Shown: positions 31,545 through 40,748 of the stretch, piece after piece
Layout: each line of letters begins with the position of its first letter
Numbering within the stretch: position 1 is the first letter of the stretch
Assembly (NCBI GenBank): GCA_036383895.1
Contig: DASVNK010000085.1
Span: forward strand, 62,001 to 126,000
Length of the DNA stretch: 64,000 nt
From: DASVNK01 sp036383895
GTDB taxonomy: Bacteria > Verrucomicrobiota > Verrucomicrobiia > Limisphaerales > SXQI01
Direction of reading: 5' to 3'
Program-made: the position numbers and the translations under genes
The notes under the pieces: model-generated
Database searches by the model: none
Told to the model about the DNA's origin: nothing
The model's input: the letters and a program-made list of their open reading frames with translations, nothing else

Positions 31545-33914
31545 TTAGTTTTTGAGTTTCTCGAAAGGCGTATTGAGAATCGGATATTCGCGCCAGTCGT
31601 TGAAGTCGAAGTGCCACCATTCTTCGGGATATACGGTGAACCCTTCGCTCTCCATTGTCGTGCGCAGCAAGTCGCGATAGTAGCGTCGCGCTGAGTCTCC
31701 TCCCGGATAGTCCGGATAGGCGCGATCGCTCGGCTCGTCGTAGCCGCTCGGCATCGGCATCGGCTCGCCCGTTTTCAAGTCGCACAACGTGAGATCTACC
31801 GCAGCGCCGCGATTATGCCGCGAGCCTTTCGCCGGATCCGCCACCAGGAACCGGTGCGCCTCCGGCGTCGCGTCCCAAAATATTTTGGTCACGTACCAAG
31901 GGCGGTACCCATCGAAAATGGCGAATCCCAAGTCGCGCTCTTTCAGCTTGGCCTGCGCGCGCTTCAAAGCTTCCGCTGTTGGCCGCTGCAGGAAAACCCG
32001 CGGCTCATCGTAAAATTTGGAACCAAGGAAATTGTCCTCTCTCGCATACCGCACATCGAACCGAAAATCATTTGTGTTCAGTTCCACCAAGTCCGGTGCG
32101 CGAAACTTATTAGTTTCCACCGGCGGACTTGCCTTTAACGCTTCCGGGCGCAACTCCTCAATTGGTCTCACCGGTTTCACTTCCACCATGCTATCCTTCC
32201 GTGGCCCGACCTTCCGCAGATACGCATAATTCCGATTGGTGAACGTCACCCCCGCAGCCACCACCTCCCTGGCATAACCAAATTCATCCCGCCGAAAAAT
32301 GATCTTTTCGTCGTGATACAAACCGTATTTCGGAAACGCATAAACGTCGTCGGAAAGCTTCGTCAGCGGACTAAACTCGAACCATTCGATCAACGCCCAT
32401 AATTCTCCTTCGCGTTCCAAAATGTAGAGCGTGTTGTGATCCCAACCGTACTCGCCGATCAAGTTTTGCTCCTTCCGGCCCATCACATCCACATCGGCGT
32501 CGACGCGCTCAAACGTCTCGTTGCCCACCACCAAACTTTTCCCTTCTCTCTTCAACACCGTTCCGTAGGAAAGGGCGCTGTCCGTGATCAATTCCTCGCC
32601 CAACCTCCGCACCGTTTGCTGATATCCGCCGTTATTCCACAGCATGAACAAATTCGTTCCCGAGGCGCGCAACTCGAAGCCACGCTGCCCCGCGCGGTAA
32701 TTACCGGCCAACTCTCTTGCCGTCGCGCGGTCCAACGGCTCCGTCGTTCGGAAATCCGGCATCTTCGTTCCTTTGCGTTGCGCGAGCATCGCCTGCAGCG
32801 CCTTCGTGGCAATTCGTCCCGTTACCGTGTTGGCGAAATCCTTCGAAGCAATCACCACCACTCCCAACTTCGCATCGACCATTCCCGTGAACTGCGTTGC
32901 GAACCCATACATTGCGCCGTTGTGGCCCGCGGTGCGCTCGCCTTCAATCTCGCCAATCGAAAATCCCAACCCGAATCCCTGCTTCTGCTCCGGCGCGGCG
33001 AACTGCACCTTCAACATCTCTTCCCACGTTTCGCGTTTTAGCACCCCTCCCTTCTCGCGCGCAAAAACCGCCGACATAAACTTCCCGAGTTCATTCACGG
33101 AACTGTACATGCACGCCGCCGGCGAAATCCCCAGCTCAAACGCCGGGGCCTTGAACGTCCGTCCGTGCACCGTCCACATCAATCCATCGGCCAACTCCGC
33201 CTCGATCCCCGCGGTGCGCACGAAGGCACTTCGCTCCATCCCGAGCGGCTTCAGCAAATCCTGCACGCACTCCGCGAACGCGCGCTTCTCGGCGAGTTCC
33301 AGCACGTAACCCACCAGCGCAATCCCCGCATTGGAATATTTAGTCCGGGCCTCCGGCGCATACACCAACTCCGTTTCATTTAGGCTCGCGATCGTCGCCG
33401 CCAAACTTGGCTCGTTCGGATCAAAATAGCTCCCCACCGGCGTCTCCCGCACCAGTCCCGCCCGATGCCCCATCAATTGCCGCAGCGTCATCGGCCGTAG
33501 CTCCGTGCCGAATCCCCTCTTCGGCTGAAACGTCGGCACATACGTTGTCACCGGCGCGTCCAGGTCCAACACTCCGCGCTCAACCAAACGCATCACCGCA
33601 ATATCGGTAAACAACTTCGATACCGACCCCACCCGATACATCGTATCCGCCGTCGCTCCCAAATTCGTCCGCGCCCTCCCGAATCCCTCTGCCCACACCA
33701 CCCGCTGATCGTCAATCAACGCGATCGACAGTGCCGGGATTTCCTTCTGCTGAATCTCCGCGCGAATAAATCCACTGAGCGCCTCCGCAATCGCGCGATA
33801 CTCGCTCTCAGCAGCAATGTTCGCGGCGCGGGAACTTAAAGGGAACGATTGCCAAACGCAGAATAGAACCGGGATAAATACCAGCCGAACCAACGCTTTG
33901 GGAAACCGGGTCAC
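31545..33914 (-). CDS. Fusion: serine beta-lactamase-like domain plus VanX-type D-Ala-D-Ala dipeptidase
   Basis: This 789-residue protein starts with GTG and has a signal peptide. Residues 35-390 are a class C beta-lactamase/penicillin-binding-protein-like serine hydrolase: S97-x-x-K100 (SVSKLFT), YSN (KYSNAGI) and the third motif HNG in AGHNGAMYG. A beta-rich middle region (about 390-580) leads to a C-terminal M15D domain with FDGYRPW, S698-R-H700-N-R-G-A-A-V-D707, and E765-W-W-H768. The H-x6-D and E-x2-H spacings equal the zinc site of VanX dipeptidases. Both halves act on D-Ala-D-Ala-type peptides. Substrate in vivo unknown; the fusion suggests wall peptide turnover. Confidence 0.88.
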   Translation of the reverse strand: MTRFPKALVRLVFIPVLFCVWQSFPLSSRAANIAAESEYRAIAEALSGFIRAEIQQKEIPALSIALIDDQRVVWAEGFGRARTNLGATADTMYRVGSVSKLFTDIAVMRLVERGVLDLDAPVTTYVPTFQPKRGFGTELRPMTLRQLMGHRAGLVRETPVGSYFDPNEPSLAATIASLNETELVYAPEARTKYSNAGIALVGYVLELAEKRAFAECVQDLLKPLGMERSAFVRTAGIEAELADGLMWTVHGRTFKAPAFELGISPAACMYSSVNELGKFMSAVFAREKGGVLKRETWEEMLKVQFAAPEQKQGFGLGFSIGEIEGERTAGHNGAMYGFATQFTGMVDAKLGVVVIASKDFANTVTGRIATKALQAMLAQRKGTKMPDFRTTEPLDRATARELAGNYRAGQRGFELRASGTNLFMLWNNGGYQQTVRRLGEELITDSALSYGTVLKREGKSLVVGNETFERVDADVDVMGRKEQNLIGEYGWDHNTLYILEREGELWALIEWFEFSPLTKLSDDVYAFPKYGLYHDEKIIFRRDEFGYAREVVAAGVTFTNRNYAYLRKVGPRKDSMVEVKPVRPIEELRPEALKASPPVETNKFRAPDLVELNTNDFRFDVRYAREDNFLGSKFYDEPRVFLQRPTAEALKRAQAKLKERDLGFAIFDGYRPWYVTKIFWDATPEAHRFLVADPAKGSRHNRGAAVDLTLCDLKTGEPMPMPSGYDEPSDRAYPDYPGGDSARRYYRDLLRTTMESEGFTVYPEEWWHFDFNDWREYPILNTPFEKLKN

Positions 33915-33960
33915 GACCCCGAGTCAACGACCGATTCGCAACACCGTCAAGTTCACGCGC

Positions 33961-34086
33961 TGGCGCTGACGTTTCCGAATGGATTTTTTCCGACGATGCG
34001 CACGAACCCGAGTGCGCGGGGGTTTGTTCTTGGTGATGGAGAAGCTCTCGAATAAGGATCAGCAGTTGGTGCGGATCCCGTGAAAG
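33961..34086 (+). pseudogene. Decayed copy of the 3' part of the gene at 28029
   Basis: This block aligns with 29266-29394: GGATTTTTTCCGACGATGCG corresponds to GGATATTTTCCGACGATGCG, and the CGAATAAGGATCAGCAGTTG stretch is identical. Small deletions break the frame. It runs to the very start of the phosphodiester glycosidase reading frame and supplies an upstream in-frame GTG there, which I therefore do not use as the start. Confidence 0.85.
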
Positions 34087-34139
34087 CCCCGCCCGTTCAA
34101 TCTGTTTGGAATCTTTTTACCGCGTGTTACGTTTCGGCC

Positions 34140-35261
34140 GTGCGCACATCAGCCATTTTCGTTTGGGCGCTCGGCTTACTGCTCGGGGCCCCTGCGCCAC
34201 AAAGTGCGGGCGCTGAGCCTAAACCGGTCCTCCAGTCGATTCGACGCGAGAATTACCCTTGCACCATCCACGTGATCAAAGTTCCGCGCACGCGCCAATT
34301 CGAGTTCCGAAGTTTGCATGCGGACGGAAAGGCGCTGGGGCTGGAATCGCTCTCCGGTCAAATGAAGCACGCAAACGGTGAAAAGTTCCTCGCCGCGATC
34401 AATGGCGATTTTTACGTGCGGCAAGGCCCGTATGAGGGTGACCCCCGCGGCCTGCAGATGGTGCGCGGCGAAATGATCAGCGCGCCCTCCGGCGGCGCAA
34501 GTTTTTGGATCGATGCCTCGGATCAACCGCACACCGGCATCACCACTTCCAAACTGCGCGTCGAATTGCCAGACGGGTCGAACACGCCCATTGAACTCAA
34601 CGCCCCCGGCGAAGACAACACCGTGGTCCTTTACACGCCGACCGCAGCCACCGAAATCCGGTCGCGCGGATCGGAACTGATTCTGGAACGCGACGGCGCA
34701 TCCCAATGGCTCCCGCTGAAACCGGGTCGCATCTTAACCGCGCGCGTTCGCGAAGTGAAAAAAGGTGGCCGCGTTCAAATCGCACCCGACGTGATGGTGC
34801 TTTCGTTCGGTCGCCGCGCCAAGGTGCCGGCGCTCGCGAAAGGAGCGACACTAAAGATCAACACCGAAACCGAACCAGGCCTGCGCGGCGTTTCCGAAGC
34901 GATCAGCGCCGGGCCGGTCCTGGTCAGGGAGGGCAAGCGCGTGCCCGTGAAAGCGCCGAAATCCGATTCCTACGTTTTCAGCAGCATGACCGAGAGCCAT
35001 CCCCGGTCCGCAATTGGCTGGAACGACGAGTTTTACTTTTTGGTTTCGGTGGACGGTCGGAAGCCGGATTCAGTCGGGCTGTCGCTCGACGAACTGAGCC
35101 GCGAGTTGATCAAGCTCGGGTGCACCGACGCGATGAACCTCGATGGCGGCGGATCGGCCACGCTTTGGTTCGAGGGCAAAATTCGCAATTACCTTTGCGA
35201 CGGTTACGAACGCAAAATCGCCAACGGCCTCGGCGTGGTGGAACTCACCGAAAAAAAGTGA
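34140..35261 (+). CDS. Secreted phosphodiester glycosidase (NAGPA) family protein
   Basis: This protein has 373 residues from GTG 34140, which gives a signal peptide (SAIFVWALGLLLGAPAP). An in-frame GTG at 34080 lies in a decayed copied fragment and is not preferred. The NAGPA (uncovering-enzyme-like) domain spans about 70-365, with FLAAINGDFY near residue 80, TESHPRSAIGW and the hallmark DAMNLDGGGSATLWF near residue 335. Such enzymes split sugar-phosphodiester bonds in the periplasm or outside. It heads an operon whose other members follow within 36 bases or less. Confidence 0.87.
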   Translation: MRTSAIFVWALGLLLGAPAPQSAGAEPKPVLQSIRRENYPCTIHVIKVPRTRQFEFRSLHADGKALGLESLSGQMKHANGEKFLAAINGDFYVRQGPYEGDPRGLQMVRGEMISAPSGGASFWIDASDQPHTGITTSKLRVELPDGSNTPIELNAPGEDNTVVLYTPTAATEIRSRGSELILERDGASQWLPLKPGRILTARVREVKKGGRVQIAPDVMVLSFGRRAKVPALAKGATLKINTETEPGLRGVSEAISAGPVLVREGKRVPVKAPKSDSYVFSSMTESHPRSAIGWNDEFYFLVSVDGRKPDSVGLSLDELSRELIKLGCTDAMNLDGGGSATLWFEGKIRNYLCDGYERKIANGLGVVELTEKK

Positions 35262-35264
35262 GCG

Positions 35265-36761
35265 ATGCGCGCCTTCTCCAAACTCTGCCTGTTTGCCATT
35301 CTTGTCGGCAACATTTCAGCTTCAGAGTTTTGGAAGGTCGAAATCGAACTCGGGCAAAACGAAATAGCCGCTCTCACCACAGCGCCGCGCGCGTGGGTTA
35401 CTGCGCGTGCCACTTTTAATAAAGGCTCAGCCGTTCCGGTCCGTCTTAAGTTGAAAGGCCGAGGGACATTTCAACCCCTCAACGAAAAACCAAGCTTCAC
35501 CATGGAAGTCGCGGCCCGCCAGCGCGAGCAACTCCCCTACTCCAGCACCAAAATTCATTTAAATAACTCAGCAGATGACGCGACTTACCTGAAAGAAAAA
35601 CTGGGAAGCGAAATGTTTAACCAGATCGGCATTCCCACACCCAGGGTCGGACATGCGCGCGTAACGCTGAACGAGCGCGAACTCGGCCTTTACGTGTTGA
35701 AGGAGGGTTTTGACGAGAAGTTTGCGCGCCGTGAGTTAGGAGAAGGAGCCGCGATTTACGACCGCGATCCGGAGACTGGCGGAGGATTGGATTTGGACGC
35801 TGGCGAAGATCGTCGCGAGCGCGTGAAGTTATTGGGGTCTGCGGCGGAGGCGGACATCGGGAAACGCTTTGAGCAGTTGCGGGAAGTTTTGGATGTCGAG
35901 GCTTTCGCAAAGTTTCTCGCGATGGAGGTTTTGATTTGTCATTGGGATGGATACGCTCTGAGCGAAAATAATTTCAGAATCGCCGTGAGGGCCGATGGCA
36001 AGATTCATTTTTTGCCGGCAGGCATGGACCAGATCTTTTCAATTCCGAATTTCACTTGGCTACCGGCATTTTCCGGGAGTGTCGCAAAAAGATTCATGGA
36101 GATGCCGGAAGGTCGCGAGCGGTATCGAATAATGCTGGAGAAGCTGCTGAGCGAATTTCTTGGTGCAGAAAGATTATCAAACCGTCTCGAACAGTTGTCC
36201 GCCGCGCTTGAGGCGGATTTAACGCGCGCCGAGCGCAGCCAGATTCGCGCCGAAGCAAAGGAACTCAGCGCGCGAATCGCCGCGCGGGAAACCAGTTTAA
36301 AAGAGCAACTGAAACAGACCGAGACGAAGTTGCTTCAGTTCGCCAATGGAACGGCCGTTGTTTCCAACTGGCAACCAATGGATCAACCGGAAGGCGGGAG
36401 CATGGGGTCGAACGACTCCACCGTGGCCATTGTCGCCGGGCCGAGAACTTCCGCGTCCTGGGCAGCCAAAGTGCTCTTACTGCCGGGCCGATACACCTTT
36501 GCAACAACGGTAAAAACCGAAGACGTATCGCCTTTGCCATTTGGCACCCGGCAGGGTGCTTGTTTACGGGTGCTGGGGAGGAGCGCCCACTCTCAGACGC
36601 TGGTTGGGAGCACCAGTTCAGTTCTCCGCTGTTCCTTTGAACTGCCAAAAACAGAGGAGATAACGCTGCTCCTGGAATTGCGCGCATCCGCTGGCAAAGC
36701 CGAGTTTAACCGGCAGGTCGAACTGCGTCCCGAAAGCGGAATTCCCGCAAAAAAGAAATAG
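35265..36761 (+). CDS. Secreted CotH-family protein kinase
   Basis: This protein has 498 residues with a signal peptide (to about residue 18). CotH hallmarks: LKLKGRGTFQ, KPSFTME, KIHLNNSADDATYLKEKLG, the catalytic-loop HWDGYALSENNFR (about 225-237), and FLPAGMDQIF. CotH kinases phosphorylate secreted proteins. A coiled-coil of about 50 residues follows at about 315-360 and a beta-rich tail closes the protein. It starts three bases after the glycosidase stop. A target in the same operon is plausible but not shown. Confidence 0.88.
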   Translation: MRAFSKLCLFAILVGNISASEFWKVEIELGQNEIAALTTAPRAWVTARATFNKGSAVPVRLKLKGRGTFQPLNEKPSFTMEVAARQREQLPYSSTKIHLNNSADDATYLKEKLGSEMFNQIGIPTPRVGHARVTLNERELGLYVLKEGFDEKFARRELGEGAAIYDRDPETGGGLDLDAGEDRRERVKLLGSAAEADIGKRFEQLREVLDVEAFAKFLAMEVLICHWDGYALSENNFRIAVRADGKIHFLPAGMDQIFSIPNFTWLPAFSGSVAKRFMEMPEGRERYRIMLEKLLSEFLGAERLSNRLEQLSAALEADLTRAERSQIRAEAKELSARIAARETSLKEQLKQTETKLLQFANGTAVVSNWQPMDQPEGGSMGSNDSTVAIVAGPRTSASWAAKVLLLPGRYTFATTVKTEDVSPLPFGTRQGACLRVLGRSAHSQTLVGSTSSVLRCSFELPKTEEITLLLELRASAGKAEFNRQVELRPESGIPAKKK

Positions 36762-36797
36762 GACTCGGCACCGTTCATGCTATAGTATTCACCCTTG

Positions 36798-37481
36798 ATG
36801 AGCTGCCTGAGATCGAAATTTGAACGTCCCAAGCGTTTAAAAGCGTTTACCTTGATCGAGCTGCTGGTCGTCATTGCGATCATCGCGATTCTCGCCGGGA
36901 TGCTTTTGCCCGCTTTGGCCAAGAGCAAAGCCAAAGCCAAACGCATCGCCTGCGTCAACAACATGAAGCAGATCAGCCTCGCCATGAAAATGTGGGCTGA
37001 TGATCACGAGGACAAATACCCCTGGAATCTCACGACCGATCAGGGCGGCAGTTCCGATTCCAGCGACTGGACCGACCATTTCCGGATGGCTTCGAATCAA
37101 TTGAGCACCGTTGCAATCCTGCATTGCCCGTCTGACAAAAAGAAGAAAGCGGGAACGAACTGGAATCGCCTCGATGCGGAAATCAACGTCAGTTACTTCA
37201 TCGGGCTGAACGCGAAGGAAGAAAAACCTGAGACTATCACCTTCGGTGACCAGAATGTTCTCGGCGGAACTGGCGGCCTCGATCCTTCCTGGAGTTTGTT
37301 TCTCGGGTCCTCCATCGATGCCAAGTGGGACGACACGATGCACACGCGCCAGGGCAATGTCTCCCTGGCCGACGGCAGCGTGCAGCAGATCAAAACCGAG
37401 CAGTTACGCGCGCACATCAAAAATATTTTAGATTCCACCAGGACGAACGTCGTTTTTTCCAAGCCGCGCGGAATTTTTTAA
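36798..37481 (+). CDS. Prepilin-type (pseudopilin-like) protein
   Basis: This 227-residue protein starts at the second possible start (ATG 36798). A basic leader is followed by AFTLIELLVVIAIIAILAG, the prepilin cleavage/transmembrane signature with the acidic +5 Glu. The body has conserved Cys, a CVNNMKQIS segment and NVSLADGS near the end. It follows the CotH gene by 36 bases. It should be cut and retained at the inner membrane; a role as a substrate or scaffold for the neighbouring kinase is a guess. Confidence 0.83.
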   Translation: MSCLRSKFERPKRLKAFTLIELLVVIAIIAILAGMLLPALAKSKAKAKRIACVNNMKQISLAMKMWADDHEDKYPWNLTTDQGGSSDSSDWTDHFRMASNQLSTVAILHCPSDKKKKAGTNWNRLDAEINVSYFIGLNAKEEKPETITFGDQNVLGGTGGLDPSWSLFLGSSIDAKWDDTMHTRQGNVSLADGSVQQIKTEQLRAHIKNILDSTRTNVVFSKPRGIF

Positions 37482-38102
37482 ATGCGCAACCGGGGCTCGA
37501 TCGACGCGATGGCGATCGCCGTTATTTTGTTGGCGACCGCCTTCGGCGTGCTTTCCATCTGGCATTTGCCCCCGAAGCAGGACACCTCGGTCTACCGAGA
37601 TCTCGGGCGAAACATGGCTCGTGAAGCGGTCGGTCTCCTTTCAAGTGGCGGGCGACTGGTCGTGATCGCGCGCGACACGACGACCTATAAACAGCCGGCC
37701 ATGCAAATCAGCCTGGACGCCTTCAAACAGGAAGCTGAAAAGTCCAAAGCGACCGTTGATCTGCGGCTTGTTGAACTCGATCCACTCCGCCCGGTGGAAG
37801 TCCCACCCGGTGATTTCTACGAAACAATCCGTCGGGCGAAAACGAACGATGTCATCGTTTCTTTTCTCGGGCCGCCGGTGCTTGAGCCGGAGCAAGAGGC
37901 GAAACTAAAGGCGAAACCAAGGATCATTGCGCTTTGCACTGGCTCGATGGCTGCGCAGGCCAATCTACCCGGCCTTGTGCGCGGAGGACTTCTTCACGCC
38001 GCAATCGTGAACAAAAGCGTGCCCGCTTCGAAGAATGCCACACCGCCCCAGCTTGCGTTTGACCAACTCTACGCAGTCCTCCGGGGGGCAGAGATCAAGT
38101 AA
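37482..38102 (+). CDS. Anchored protein of unknown function in the glycosidase-CotH operon
   Basis: This 206-residue protein's ATG directly follows the previous stop with no gap. One membrane segment near the N-terminus (about 9-28) is followed by an alpha/beta-looking soluble body with GGRLVVIARDTTTY, VSFLGPPVLEPEQ and IIALCTGSMAAQANL, somewhat like a periplasmic-binding-protein lobe. No family is recognised. It keeps exact operon spacing on both sides (0 and 3 bases), so it is likely part of the system. Confidence 0.7.
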   Translation: MRNRGSIDAMAIAVILLATAFGVLSIWHLPPKQDTSVYRDLGRNMAREAVGLLSSGGRLVVIARDTTTYKQPAMQISLDAFKQEAEKSKATVDLRLVELDPLRPVEVPPGDFYETIRRAKTNDVIVSFLGPPVLEPEQEAKLKAKPRIIALCTGSMAAQANLPGLVRGGLLHAAIVNKSVPASKNATPPQLAFDQLYAVLRGAEIK

Positions 38103-38105
38103 GCT

Positions 38106-38783
38106 GTGGAACTTCGGCGCACCCATCGACCATTCCGCCGCGCAGGCTTTAGCCGCACCGATGCGCTCGCGAGCATTGCAGTCCTTTCAGTGATTGCGGC
38201 CATGGCCGCGGTTTACCTCGTGAAACAAAAACGGGCGGCGCAACTTCAGCTCTGCATCAACAATTTGCAGACGATCAATCGCGGTGTGCTGGCGTTTGCG
38301 AAAAGCAATTCAGACACACTGCCCGGCCTGTTAAATACCGGCAAAGGCCCTTCCTGGTGGTGGTACAAGGATGAAATTAAAAGCTTCACCAATCCAAACG
38401 ACGACCGCATCTTCGCGTGTCCCCAGGATCGCGGATATTCGGACCCCGGGCCATTCTGGAAGAACTCCCGCTTCAACAACACCAGTTACGTTTTTAACGG
38501 CGTCACGCTTCTGGGCGCGCCGAACGTAGCGGGATGGAAGCTCTCGGCCATCAATGCGCCAGACCGCACGTTGACCGTGATGGAATGGAGCGCGCATGGG
38601 CCGCTTTCGTGGCATCGCAGCCGCACCGGCAAAGCCAATGCGCCCTTCTACCGCGATGCTGAAAGCGTTGTGGCATTTGCCGACGGAAATGTTAGCTTTA
38701 CCAAAATTTACTTCGACGGTTTTAACCCGGCGTATACGCGCGACCCAATCGCAGGCTATCGCTATAAGTTTAGTGGCAAATAA
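38106..38783 (+). CDS. Degenerate pseudopilin-like protein
   Basis: This 225-residue protein starts with GTG. The N-terminus has a Gly-Phe pair followed by SRTDALASIAVLSVIAAMAA, so the prepilin-like layout (G/F cleavage, hydrophobic helix) is kept, with Asp in place of Glu at +5. The body has CINNLQTINRGVLAFA, FACPQD and VVAFADGNVSF, as in the other pseudopilins here. It is probably processed differently or not at all. Spacing to the next gene is zero. Confidence 0.7.
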   Translation: MELRRTHRPFRRAGFSRTDALASIAVLSVIAAMAAVYLVKQKRAAQLQLCINNLQTINRGVLAFAKSNSDTLPGLLNTGKGPSWWWYKDEIKSFTNPNDDRIFACPQDRGYSDPGPFWKNSRFNNTSYVFNGVTLLGAPNVAGWKLSAINAPDRTLTVMEWSAHGPLSWHRSRTGKANAPFYRDAESVVAFADGNVSFTKIYFDGFNPAYTRDPIAGYRYKFSGK

Positions 38784-40679
38784 ATGAATGTTGGTGTTGT
38801 AGTCCGTACGGCTTTTTTGACGACGGCATTTTTTCTCGCCGCGACGGTGCGGGGCGAGATGATCATCGGTCCATGGACGCCGCTTTTCAAAGGCATCGAT
38901 TATTCCGTGAGCACGAACATGCCGGATACAACGATTCCGCGGCTGCAGGTTGCGCACACGGTGCGAGTGGATCTGCATGATCCGGACGTGAAGTTCCTCA
39001 CCACCCCGCGGATTGAAGACAACTACATTCAGAACTCACGCGAGATTGCTGCGTATACACCGACAGATTTCCTGACGCGCAACGAACTGCAGGTAGTGAT
39101 TAACGCGAATTTCTTCAGCGAAGGCACGTATTACCTGCCGCCGGGCACGCCGATGGATCTATATGGGCTGGCGGTGAGCGAGGGGACCGTGGTTTCCCCG
39201 CCGCGCCTGGATTTCGGAAGAGCGATCGTCTTCGACCTGACGAACGCTCCGACCTTCATCCCGCTGACTTCAGCCTCCATGAGTCTTACCGGAATTCATA
39301 CTGCGGTAGCCGGGAACTTTTTAGTCCTCACCAACGGCACGAATGCCGCGCCCAACAACAACCTGTTCGACATTGATCCACGGACGGTTTACGGGCTGTC
39401 GCAGGATCGGCGCTACTTGTTCCTGACCGCGATCGATGGGCGACAGATCGGCTATAGCGAGGGCGCGACGTTTCGCGATTGCGGAGTGTGGATGAAAGCG
39501 CTCGGCGCGCATGATGCGATCAATGTGGATGGCGGCGGTTCGACGACGCTGGTGACGGAGAGCAGCACCGGGGAGCCGATGCGCCTGAACAGTTCGAGCG
39601 CGGTGGCCGATTCGGGCCGCGAGCGGACGGTCGGCAGTCACTTTGGCATCTGGGCGAAACCGGTTCCGGGATTTATCAACGATGTCGCCGTTCAGCCGGG
39701 AATTAACGTGGCATCCATATCGTTCACCACGCTCGCGCCCGCCATGAGCGAGGTTTATTTCGGCAACAGCACGGAGTTGGGCACCACCAACGTGGTCAGT
39801 TCTACCGACGAGGCGAATCATTCGATTCAACTTACGGATCTGACGCCGGACACTGGCTATTACTTTCGCCTGGCAGCGATTTCGAATGGCGTGCAACAGG
39901 TCTCGCCATTGTACTTTTTTGCGACGACGAATATCACAACGACAAATCTCCTGTTTGACTACACAAACGTTTGGAAGTTTTCGCACCTTGCACAATCCGA
40001 TACGAACTGGGCTCAGCCGACCTTCAACGATACCAATTGGATTTCCGGTCCCGGGTTGCTCTGGATCGATGATCGGATCGCGGCTGGAGTGGAACCGCGC
40101 AACACACCATTGCCGATCAACCCGGCTTCCGATTATCCCTATACGAACTATTATTTTCGCACGCAGTTTGATTTCGGCGCAGTGACGCCGGGGAGTTGGC
40201 TTCGATTTGAAGGGAAGATCGATGACGGGGCGGTGTTTTACCTGAATGGCGTAGAAATTTACCGCCTGCGCATGCCGACGAATTCTACCGCTGGGACGCT
40301 CGCGAATGGCTTTCCTTGCTCTGGGAACGCGACCTGCGTGGATGAGTTCAAGATTCCGTTCAGCGCGCTGACGATGCTTCTGCCGACGAACAACGTGCTC
40401 GCCGTGGAAGCGCATAATTACAATGCGCGCAGCGGGGACATTACTTTTGGATTGGCGCTGCATCGAATCGATAGCGTCCCGCCAGTCACTCCGACACCCG
40501 CGCAACTAACGGTGACCCTTGTGACCGCCGGGGTGGAAATCTCATGGGAGGGCACAGGGGGCGTAATCGAATCGGCCACGGAGCCTGACGGGGAATGGAC
40601 GCTGGTGGAGACGACCACTACAAATCGCGTTGTTGTTCCAATCGCTGCGGAGAATCACTTCTATCGTTTGCGCCGCTAA
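38784..40679 (+). CDS. Secreted phosphodiester glycosidase fused to a FN3-like module
   Basis: This protein has 631 residues with a signal peptide (to about residue 25). The NAGPA domain spans about 50-290, with VVINANFFSEG near residue 110, FLTAIDGRQIGYSEG and the hallmark DAINVDGGGSTTLVTESS near residue 250. A fibronectin-III-like module (about 300-385, with LTPDTGYYFRLAAI) follows, then a beta-sandwich region (about 395-565, with WLRFEGKIDDGAVFYLNG) typical of carbohydrate-binding folds. It ends the six-gene operon and pairs with the glycosidase at 34140; the two differ in architecture. Confidence 0.87.
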   Translation: MNVGVVVRTAFLTTAFFLAATVRGEMIIGPWTPLFKGIDYSVSTNMPDTTIPRLQVAHTVRVDLHDPDVKFLTTPRIEDNYIQNSREIAAYTPTDFLTRNELQVVINANFFSEGTYYLPPGTPMDLYGLAVSEGTVVSPPRLDFGRAIVFDLTNAPTFIPLTSASMSLTGIHTAVAGNFLVLTNGTNAAPNNNLFDIDPRTVYGLSQDRRYLFLTAIDGRQIGYSEGATFRDCGVWMKALGAHDAINVDGGGSTTLVTESSTGEPMRLNSSSAVADSGRERTVGSHFGIWAKPVPGFINDVAVQPGINVASISFTTLAPAMSEVYFGNSTELGTTNVVSSTDEANHSIQLTDLTPDTGYYFRLAAISNGVQQVSPLYFFATTNITTTNLLFDYTNVWKFSHLAQSDTNWAQPTFNDTNWISGPGLLWIDDRIAAGVEPRNTPLPINPASDYPYTNYYFRTQFDFGAVTPGSWLRFEGKIDDGAVFYLNGVEIYRLRMPTNSTAGTLANGFPCSGNATCVDEFKIPFSALTMLLPTNNVLAVEAHNYNARSGDITFGLALHRIDSVPPVTPTPAQLTVTLVTAGVEISWEGTGGVIESATEPDGEWTLVETTTTNRVVVPIAAENHFYRLRR

Positions 40680-40748
40680 GCCCGAGGCCGAACCGCCCTT
40701 GCCACAGTCGAAGTTGACAGTAGCACCTTCCTTTGCTAAATTCATCCC

